Shown piece by piece: positions 24,779 to 33,197 of a stretch of 64,000 bases of DNA. A program made the translations under genes and the position numbers. The notes under the pieces were generated by a model. The model was not told where the DNA came from. It saw only the letters and a program-made list of their open reading frames with translations, and searched no databases. How positions within the stretch are numbered: position 1 is the stretch's first letter; each line of letters opens with the position of its first letter. The DNA is from Castanea sativa (Eukaryota; Streptophyta; Magnoliopsida; Fagales; Fagaceae), in the NCBI RefSeq assembly GCF_040712315.1, contig NC_134017.1, positions 960,001 through 1,024,000 of the forward strand. Direction: 5' to 3'.

Positions 24779-26491
24779 TCAATTTAATTCCATCCTAGTC
24801 AAGCCAACACAAGGCTTAACCTTCTTCATTATCTTTACTAGCACCGAGAGCACCTCATCAATGTCAAAACCTTTCATTTTCAAAGAATTCATTTCATCTT
24901 GGATTTCCTTAATCAAATCCCTTGGCTCCCCCTCATCAGAAACTCCATTATTCTCGAAGCTAATGGTTCGATGTTCTCCAATAGTCCTCTTCTTATGAGG
25001 TTCAACCATCTCTATTGGAGAATATTTCTCCCCCTGCTCAAGACTTCTAGGATCTTTCACTTTATTATCATCCCATATAGCCTTAGCATTTTTATATTCT
25101 TCATCACCTATTACTTCTTGATTTGAAGCATTATTAAGCAAAGAGAATTTTACTCTCTTAGTATCAACATTGTTAATCCCAACTCTCATTTGTGGAGTTT
25201 TCTCAAAATATTTAATCTCATTGAACTTCTTCTTACAAGTCTTCACATGAGTCTTGTTCAAACTGCAGCAAGCATGTCCTTTTGCAACAATCATTGATCA
25301 TTTAGTAAGTTTTCATCTTCCATTGCCAAGGCGGTTACAATAGCCAGCTCGATTCATAGCCAATGTAGAAAACACATTCATCTTTAAATCTAAAAAATGT
25401 CGCACATCTTTCAACATCACAGTGCTACCAACATTGGTTTCGATGCACACATCACCAACTCTCACAATTTTTGAGTAACTAGAATTATCCATATTTATTG
25501 TATCAAAGTCTCCTGCTTTGTACATGGTAAACAACCATTTCTTAGGGACAATATGGTGAGAGGCTGCCGAATCAACAACCCACTCAACATCATTTAGCAA
25601 CATCCTCACACTTTTGCTCTTCAACTGAGAGCACCATAACATCCTCAGCAATCACGGTAGCTATAGTATTTTTCTCACTATCATTCTTTTTTATCTTTGT
25701 CTTCAATTTGTTCTTTATTCCAATGCCAACATTCGCCTCTTATGTAACCCCTTTTCCCCACAATGGAAGCATCCTCTAGTTTCCTTAAATTGAGATTTAT
25801 CTATTGATTGTGACCTATCATTGAATTTTCGATCATTAGCTCCTCTACTTCCACCTCTGCTTCTACCTCTGCTCTTGTTCTCCGTGATAAAAGCTTGATC
25901 TTGTGCATTGTCTATATTTGCATCTCTCCTGCAAACCTCTTCACTTAAAATCAAATCTCGTATATCATCATGTTTGAGTTTGTTTTTCCCTGCAAAATTA
26001 CTCACTGCCATTCTCATGGCTTCCTAATTGTTTGGTAAAGAAGCCAAAAGAATTAATGCACAAACCTCATCATCAAATTTAATTTCTACTAAGGATAATT
26101 GATTTATGATCGTATTAAACTCATTCAGATGCTGCGCTACAGGAGTGCCTTCTGCCTTCTTCAGATTGAACAACTTCTTCATCAGATGCACCTTATTGTT
26201 AGCCAACAACTTTTCATACATGCCAGACAAAGCTTTCATCAGATCCATTATGGTATTTTCTTTTATAACATTGTGTGTAACTGATCTTGATAGTGTTAAT
26301 CAAATAACTCCCCATACATATCTATCAAGAAGGTTCTAATCTTCATCCTTCACAGTTGCAGGCTTCTTCCCCAAAAGAGGCAGATGCAATTTCTTCCTAT
26401 AGAGATAATCTTCTATCTGCATCCTTTAGTACCCAAAGTTTGTTCCATCAAATTTCTCAATTCCTAAAACCTTACCTTTTTCTCGGGCCAT
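24779..26491 (-). pseudogene. Copia gag-protease remnant fused to pol scraps
   Basis: Reading on the minus strand from an ATG at 26491, gag begins with a KFDGTNF motif and continues through the UBN2-type gag core (VAQHLNEFNTIINQL, ILLASLP). A damaged zinc knuckle, CFHCGEKGLHKRR, follows; the later His/Cys ligands are lost. The protease has WVVDSAASHH, the Copia active-site block, with metal-like spacing after it. Then comes a pre-integrase scrap (VAKGHACCSLNKTHVK). The frame next jumps to the start of reverse transcriptase (IQDEMNSLKMKGFDIDEVLS). Integrase core, YVDD region and RNase H are absent. In-frame stops occur where Trp codons would be expected. It is not functional. Confidence 0.85.
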
Positions 26492-26511
26492 TGCTTCTAC
26501 TCCAACCTTAA

Positions 26512-26522
26512 CTCTGATACCA
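26512..26522 (-). other. tRNA-Met primer binding site of the Copia element
   Basis: Minus-strand TGGTATCAGAG lies two bases inside the 5' LTR. It is complementary to the 3' end of initiator tRNA-Met, the usual Copia primer. Confidence 0.9.
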
Positions 26523-26524
26523 CT

Positions 26525-28008
26525 TGTTGGGTCCCAAATAATATTATCAATAATATTATCAACCCAAAATAACAATCACACACAAAACGTAGATATTTAC
26601 GTAGAAAATCATTTCTTCTTGAAGGGAAAAATCACAGGATAAACTTTAAATAATTTCACTATTATCAAATCAATTATAATATCTCTTGTGTATGTCTCAC
26701 AAGAAAAATCTCAAGGTTAAAGAAAAATATCTTTTATTTTTCTTTGCTCTCATACACACTAATTATCTCTCTCAAAGGTAGCAACACTTTGTTCTCTCAT
26801 CTTTATTTTCTTCTTCATGCACAACTCTCTCTCTTTGGGTTGTCTTCTTTCTCTAAGCGGCTCCCTCTTGGCTACTCTCTCAATTCTCTTGTCCTGCACC
26901 TTTTTCTGCTATCCTTATGTGGCACAATCTATCTCTTTTTCTCTTGTGTGGTTGTTCAATATGCGGCACCCACATGCTTTTTATATACAAAAAAGCTTCC
27001 GTTGCTTTAGTTTTCTTTTCCCAGTAGAATATGAATTCCTAACATGACTTGAGTTAGGACTCTTTTGGCCAACACGCTTACTAAATGAGCATTCACATGC
27101 AGTCTCCTATTTGTAACAGGATTAGTATATATTACGTTGCTCTCTTTCAGGGACGGACCCACGTGGGCCCCCCCTCCCCCCCGGGTCCATTTTTTTAAGT
27201 TATTATTATATTTCATTTTCATAGTTAAGCACCCCTTTTAAAACCTTAGCCCTCAATTTCCTTAATAAGTTTAGTTAGCCTCATCCAAATAACAACTACT
27301 CAGCTCAAAATTTAACAAAAAATAATAAAAATATTCACAATGGTGATTGTATTTTAATAAAAAAAAGCTATTTTACCACCAAAGAACCAAAAAATCATGT
27401 GTTATTGGAGAAATTAGAGCTAAATTTTTTTCAACTACAGTAAACTGGTATATTATTTAATGAGTTGACTGTAGCAAATTGTTAAAAACAAAATACAATA
27501 TTTTATTAAGATTATATCTCTTCCTTTAATTAAAAAACTCAAATTCTCTCTCTTTCTTTATTATTTTAATGAGTCGTTTATGTTATTTTAAATGAAGTGA
27601 TAAAAAAAAAAAAGATCTTTTGATATTGGGTATATTGTAAAGTGGGGTAGTAAAATAGATAAAATAACTTTTTGAAGTACTAAAAGCTAAAATTTTTAGC
27701 AATACTACTATGAATGCTTTTACTTCAATAAAAAAAAAAAAAAAAAATCTAACCAACCACTTATTAAAAAAAATTTGTTTTTTGTTTTTATCTTTGTTGG
27801 TAAATAATTACATTTTAATATATTTAGAAACAAAAATATTGTGTATCTTTAATTTTTTTATACTATACGGATGCCTATTTAAAATTTCTTTTTTAATTTT
27901 TTAATTTTTTATACTCCGGCCCTCACTATTTTAAAATTTTGAGTTCGTCTCTACTTTCTTGCCACCAATTAAACTATTGTGGCTAAACTTGGTGCCATGC
28001 ACCCAACA
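26525..28008 (-). repeat. 5' LTR of the Copia element, split by an 805-bp insertion
   Basis: The LTR sequence runs 26525-27148, is broken by the element at 27149-27953, and resumes with TTGCCACCAATTAAACTATTG to end CACCCAACA at 28008. It is homologous to the 3' LTR on both sides of the break. Confidence 0.88.
27149..27953. mobile_element. DNA transposon (hAT-like?) nested in the Copia LTR
   Basis: Comparison with the other LTR shows an extra segment exactly here. Its ends are imperfect inverted repeats: AGGGACGGAC at the left and GTTCGTCTCT at the right. CTTTC is found on both outer sides (27144-27148 and 27954-27958), so at least a 5-bp target duplication is visible; an original 8 bp is possible but not clean. 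The left end is unusually C-rich (27167-27182). Only short chance frames occur inside, so it is non-autonomous. The same termini are seen at 22462-22583. Confidence 0.75.
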
Positions 28009-28013
28009 CAATT

Positions 28014-28476
28014 AATACTATCTGATGTTTCAGACAAAAAAGTGCAGAGTATACATCATCTCCAACAATTAAATTATAAATAAATAAATAAAAACCTAAG
28101 TCACTTAATTATTATTTTTAAGAATACAAGAATAATCACCTTTTCCTAACGTCAAATAGATCTTTATGTGCATTTGACCAGCCTAAATGTTAGGGGAGCC
28201 GCATGTGGTGGTTTAATGACTAAGGATTCGATTCCTAATTATATCACCTAGGAAAAAAAAAAAAAACCGAGTGAACACATCGAAAAATAGAGAAATAAAG
28301 AAATATGACAATTTATATATGTAGGGGTAGAAATTCCAAATCGATAAGAAGATAAATAGAGCAGTTTGATGGTTCATATCTATGAGAAATAAGATAAAGA
28401 ATTAGTTGTAATTAGAGTCTTACCATTTTTTTTTTATAGAAGAATTAGAGTCTTACTTATGAGTATTTGTGTTTAG
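28014..28476. other. Intergenic DNA with a possible truncated SINE
   Basis: At 28196-28270 a tRNA-like B-box (AAGGATTCGATTCCTA) is followed by a poly(A) run, suggesting the end of another SINE. Otherwise nothing was recognised. Confidence 0.35.
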
Positions 28477-28489
28477 GATTTGGTGACTT

Positions 28490-28599
28490 CAACACCGCGC
28501 ACCCATGGTGCTTGTAGAGTGTGGGAGGTTAGGACCGGAATTCAAGTTTCTAGAAAAGAAGTTCACACACGCACGTGCACACGCGCGCGCACACACAGA

Positions 28600-28672
<73 letters not shown>

Positions 28673-28728
28673 ACACTTAAATTAGGCTGGAGTATGATTT
28701 CTATATTGTATAAAAAAAAAAAAATTCA
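28490..28728 (+). mobile_element. SINE copy 2 with (CA/CG)n(TA)n, 13-bp target duplication
   Basis: Flanked by identical GATTTGGTGACTT copies at 28477-28489 and 28729-28741. The body matches the copy at 11080-11287: CCGCGCACC start, GTGTGGGAGGTTAGGACCGG, the B-box-like GGAATTCAAGTTTCTAGAA, a CA/CG/TA microsatellite (28564-28672), then AAATTAGGCTGGAGTATGAT and an A-rich tail. The frames that read through the microsatellite (repeated Ile-Tyr) are artefacts. Confidence 0.82.
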
Positions 28729-28741
28729 GATTTGGTGACTT

Positions 28742-29335
28742 TGGTCCATGTTGAAGCTTTTATCCAAGGTGATCATGAAGAGTAGTGTGAGTGTAACACT
28801 ACATTATTTGGTGTTGGAAGAAAAAAAAAAAACTGATTTAGTCCTCAATAAATTTTATTTTTGGAAAGGAAATATTGACCTCTATAACGTAATCAGGGGA
28901 TTAATTGATTAACGGTGACTAAATTTCTGGTTAAGCACTGAAGTTAACAAATATCAATTTGCGCAACCCTTATTAAAGCACTCAAATATATCATACAATC
29001 TAAAAGCAATAACAGAACATATACTTTGGCAATGAAGTGGAAAACCTTTGAAAAATTCATACATGACCTTTGTAACTAAACTCTAAACAACCTCAAAAAA
29101 CAACCAGTTTGCCTCCCACTGCAGTACCAAACCTAGCTTGTGAACTTTCCATTGACTCGCTCAACCAAAACTTCAATTATTCAATGTCTTCGAGTAGTTC
29201 TTTGACATAATTTTTTCCTATTGTATCCCTTTTGACACTGAATTTGTCACGCAAAATTTTCCAACTTTAAAACCTTATTGATTTAGTGTGGTTCCTTTGA
29301 AGTACTCGACCCACACTGAAATCTAAACCCGACCC
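28742..29335. other. Intergenic DNA upstream of the PPR fragment
   Basis: No gene recognised. The last part may be the old 5' flank of the PPR gene (TTTAGTGTGGTTCC...). Confidence 0.4.
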
Positions 29336-29338
29336 GAA

Positions 29339-29794
29339 TTGTTTGCTTCTTCTTCTCCTTCTTCTTCTTCTTCTTCTTCTTCTTCTGCAAAAAAAAAGGG
29401 TACGGCTTCTGCTAAATCAAGAAAAGCTCTTGTATTTATATTCAATCGCTTGATTATTAGAGTAACTGTTCCATTTCATGCTCTAATTTATTATTGTTAT
29501 TACTATTCCACTCTTGCTCATGCTCAAACTAGTAGTAGTTGTTACAGTAGTAGTGGTAGAGAAAATGTGGATAGTACCCATAATCAGAATCAGAATCAGT
29601 TCCTGAAATCTGTGAGACATCAGTGCAAATCTCGAGCCTTTGGGAATCTCAATCATGCCTTAACCTTGTTTGATACAATGCTTCACATGCGCCCTTTGCC
29701 TTCCATTGACGATTTTAATCACATGTTGGGTGCAATTGCAAGAATGAAGCATTACTCGGTAGTCGTTTTGTGGGATGTCAAGTTTGTGAGTTAG
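29339..29794 (+). pseudogene. N-terminal fragment of an Rf-like PPR gene
   Basis: The open frame holds a Ser-rich start encoded by a TTC microsatellite, a basic region like an organelle targeting peptide, and then FLKSVRHQCKSRAFGNLNHA, LTLFDTMLHMRPLPSIDDF and NHMLGAIARMKHY. This is the typical beginning of Restorer-of-fertility-like pentatricopeptide repeat proteins in trees, where the first PPR motif follows at once. There is no ATG at the head of the frame (TTG instead), and similarity stops after KHYSVVV, about 100 bp before retrotransposon-like sequence at 29864. All downstream PPR motifs are gone, so the copy is dead. The family normally encodes mitochondrial RNA-binding proteins. Confidence 0.75.
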
Positions 29795-29863
29795 GATTGA
29801 GAGTTTGAGTTTTTGGTGTGCAATTGATAGGGATTGTGAGAAATTATTTGTGGGTTTTTAAAC

Positions 29864-32250
29864 TGTTGGAACTTGGAATATTTTAATATTAAAATGTAAT
29901 GTTAAGAAATTAATTTGATAAAAAATAGGTATGAGTTACTATTTGTACTTTTCTAGATTATGAAATTAATAATGCAACCTATATTCCTTTTTACATTGGA
30001 AATAATATAATTTTCTACTCAAGTGATGCGATTTTTCATCATGAAATTTTATTTTTAAATTGAAAAAGAGTGGGGGAAAAATATTAGAGACAATATTATC
30101 ACAACTGAGTTATATGATTTCTCCTTCACAAACACCAGAAAATTTCGAATTAAAACCCTAGAAGAAATAAAATAGCTAGAGTTGAAAATGATTTTAGGCT
30201 AAATTATTATGTTTCCAATAGTGATGAAATCATTCAAATTTAAAAGAAGCTTAGAATCATCTGATTCTGTATTTTGGGAAGAGGCTATAAATGATGAGAT
30301 GAATTCTTTAATTTCTAACAAAACTTGGAAATTAGTAAACTTACTATCAGGTTGTAAAACCATGGGTTGTAAATAGGTTAGTGGAAAGAAACTTAAGTCA
30401 GATAGTACATAAGATAAGTTTGAAGCTAGACTTGATCTTGATTTCTTTGACCATTTTTTTTTCTAGTTTCTAAATTTCTAAATGGGGACCTAGAAGAGGA
30501 AAATTATATGGATTAATCTGAAGGCTTTAATTAGATCCTATATGGCTTAAAACAAGCCCCTATATTGGCTTGGAAAATTTGATTCCTACATGATTGAAAA
30601 TGTGTATGAGTCAAATGAATGTCACAAGTTCATCTACTCTAAATCTTGGAAAAACTCACATCTTTGGTTCTAATTTTTTACATTATAAATGAGACAAAAA
30701 ATATGCTTAGAAGCCATTTTTTTGTAAAAGATTTTGGTGAGGTTAATTTTTTTTCTTTGGGGGGGGGGGGGGCATGAAATTACAAAAACATATGATGATA
30801 TTTTTCTTGATTAGTTGCATTATAGTGAGAAAATATAATATTGTTGATTGCAAACATGTTGCTACGCCTTTTGATTCTAGTGTTTATTTATTTTCTATGA
30901 GTAATGACAATGGGGCAGTTAGTCAACAGGAATATGCTAGCATAATTGGTTGTTTGTGCTATGCTACTAATTGCACTAGACCTCATATTGCATGTGCAAT
31001 TGGAGTACTTGGTAAATTTACTAGCAAGACAAGTAGAGATCATTCACATGCCATTGAACATGTAATGAAGTATTTATCTTGTATAAAAGTCATGTTTTGC
31101 TTTACATAAAGTATCATGTTGTGGTTGAAGGTTTTAGTGATGCCAAATTGGAACACTATGTTAGGTGATTTTCTCATTACTATTGGTTATATTTTCACTC
31201 TAGGTAGTGGTCTTTTACTTTGGCAAAAAAAAAGTCCATTTTTGTTAATTCAACTATGGAAGCTAAGCTTATTGCTTTTGCTTTAGTGAGTGAAGAAGTA
31301 AATAGGTTAAGATATTTATTGTATGAAATTCCAAATTAGGAAAATCCAATTTCACATATCTTAATACATTGTGATGGCATCACTATAATTGGTAGAGTAA
31401 GAAATCAATATTATAACGGATAATTTAGACCCATAAAAAGAAAACTTAGTACCGTGAGATCTTATTTAAGTAGTGGCATCACTAATGGGGATTATGTTAA
31501 ATTTTGTGACAATCTTGCAAATCTATATACCAAGGGCTTGGCAAGAGAAAGAGTCTAGAATACATGAAAGGAGATGGGGCAAGATAATTCAAATGAATCA
31601 TATAGAGTCTAGAATACTATTTCTTTTTGTTGTTTGCCCTTCCATATAGTATAAGTACATTTTTCGCATAATGTTTAGGAGGTTGAGTATACCTAAAAGA
31701 ACTCTTAATAATAGCTCTAATGAGTGGAGTGTCAAAATTACAAGAGCCCTCTTGATGGGTTTTGCTTATTTTAGTGCGAAAGTGGAGCCGCTCCCTATGA
31801 GATTTGGACTTAATAAAAATTAGGATTGGTATAAAGCTACAACGAGCTAGCTAATAAAGCTCATGTTAACACTTGGTTATTAAGTGTAATCAATGACACT
31901 TAATTTCCCTTAAAGTAACAGTTCAAGTTTGAAACCACTCTAACTTTGGAGTTAGCTTTTTCTATTTACTAAAATTTAATATTAGAATGAGTGAGAGAAT
32001 GTTGATACATTTTATTAAAATGTAATTTAAACTAAATTAATTTGAAAAATTAAATGAGAAAATATGGGAGTTTCATATGGTCAATAAGTGTAAAGTGAGG
32101 AGTTAGTGTTTTTGTATAAACAAACAAGAATCCCACATTGATAAAGTGAAGTGTTATAAGTTATTGCACTTAAGTATAAAGTATGAGAAAATGGGCCCGG
32201 AACACATGCATCGGGTGGCGATAGGAGTCAACTGCAAAGGACTTGAATCT
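29864..32250 (+). mobile_element. Degenerate Copia retrotransposon fragment with possible LTR remnants
   Basis: A Copia RT-RNase H remnant (30217-31560) lies between two similar AT-rich starts: TGTTGGAACTTGG...ATTAAAATGTAATGTTAAG at 29864 and TGTTGATACATTTTATTAAA at 32000. A purine run GTGAGAGAA (31991-31999) directly before the second could be the PPT. Similarity of the two LTR-like starts covers only about 50 bp, so the LTR limits are uncertain. Confidence 0.5.
30217..31560 (+). pseudogene. Copia reverse transcriptase / RNase H pseudogene
   Basis: Broken by stops and frameshifts but clearly Copia. It starts with WEEAINDEMNSLISNKTWKLV, the conserved start of the RT domain. YGLKQAPIYW follows near 30545, normally YGLKQAPRQW. 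Next is DCKHVATPF with QQEYASIIGCLCYATNCTRP (30850-30990), the region between RT and RNase H. NLADIYTKGL (as NLANLYTKGL) lies near 31510. The catalytic YVDD block is lost by internal deletion around 30660. Gag, protease and integrase are absent. Confidence 0.8.
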
Positions 32251-32689
32251 TTTTGAAAAAAGATATTTTTTTTTTGTCTTAGTTCAAATTGTTTTCGAAA
32301 TAATTTACAAAATCTTTATTCAAGTGTATTATTCATATTTTCTCCAACATAACCAATACGATAGAAAGTGGATTTTGATTGATGTCCTAAACATAAATAG
32401 TTAGTTACACCAACTTAAATTTTATATGCAAAATTTTAAAGGGTTTTAATACTATTTCTTATACTTGTTTTTATTTTTATTTTTTTTATGGGTTAGAATG
32501 TGATACGTTTCAATTATAGATATCAAAGTAAAATAGTGGAGGTGAACGAACGTAAGACGATATTTCCTCCTCTTTCTTCTTCTTCTTCTCTTTTCTCCTA
32601 TTTTATTTAATTTGGTTAGCTGATCCCAAATTGGCAACTTCAAGTATTGCTTGGACTAAAAAAACAAAAAAAGTTTCTTTCTCATGCAT
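32251..32689. other. Intergenic DNA
   Basis: AT-rich, with a TTC/CTT-rich tract at about 32566-32590. No gene or element termini were recognised. Confidence 0.45.
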
Positions 32690-32697
32690 ATATTTTA

Positions 32698-32876
32698 GGG
32701 AAATGCTAATGGATGCTCTAGGACAATGGTTAATAATCCATTTAAAGAATTTTTTTTGGGAAAAAAAAAACGATTAATGTTTAGACAGTTTTTTTTATTC
32801 CCATAAAAGTGGTGTCAAAACTTTTCTAAAATAAATTGTTAACCATTACCCTAAAAGCACCCATTAGCATGAACCT
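32698..32876. mobile_element. hAT-like MITE with 8-bp target duplication ATATTTTA
   Basis: A 179-bp element flanked by identical ATATTTTA at 32690-32697 and 32877-32884. Ends GGGAAATGCTAATGG and CCATTAGCATGAACCT are inverted, and similarity runs inward (GGTTAATAATCCATTT against AAATTGTTAACCATTAC). An 8-bp duplication fits the hAT superfamily. It sits about 320 bp upstream of the GDSL gene start, so it could contribute to that promoter. A diverged relative is at about 16111-16262. Confidence 0.82.
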
Positions 32877-33197
32877 ATATTTTAAGTCACGATTTTTCAT
32901 GAATTTCAAGCCGAAATTTTTATTGTCCTATTTCAAACTAAAAGAAATGTGCAACTTGGCCTTTTCGATTTCTTTGATTGGATTTGACTTTACTGTCCAA
33001 TTCTTTAAGGAATGCACGTTTTCATTCAGCTTGTTCCACGCATCTATATTTTGAATGGCGCCGACTGGTCTAAAGACTCTAAACTTGGCATTGCACTAAA
33101 AGCCACAATCTTTGTTCTCTATAGCCTATAGGTAAGAATACTTTTTTTTTTCTTTTTTCTTTTTTGAGAATCATCAGGTTGCAGTATAAATATAACT

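Larger units (their letters stand above)
24059..28008 (-). mobile_element. Non-autonomous Copia LTR retrotransposon, both LTRs, CAATT duplication
   Basis: A structurally complete element on the minus strand. LTRs begin and end TGTTAGGTGC/TGTTGGGTGC...CCCAACA. The 5-bp target duplication CAATT is intact at 24054-24058 and 28009-28013. The PBS and PPT lie next to the LTRs in the right order. The 1.8-kb internal part codes for gag and a protease remnant, then jumps to scraps of the start of the reverse transcriptase. Integrase and most of RT-RNase H are missing, so any copying needed help from other elements. The two LTRs differ at many positions and the gag frame has stops, so the insertion is not recent. 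Confidence 0.93.

Noticed and set aside
28480..28738. Frames with long Ile-Tyr runs on both strands
   Set aside because: Translation of the TA microsatellite inside the SINE.
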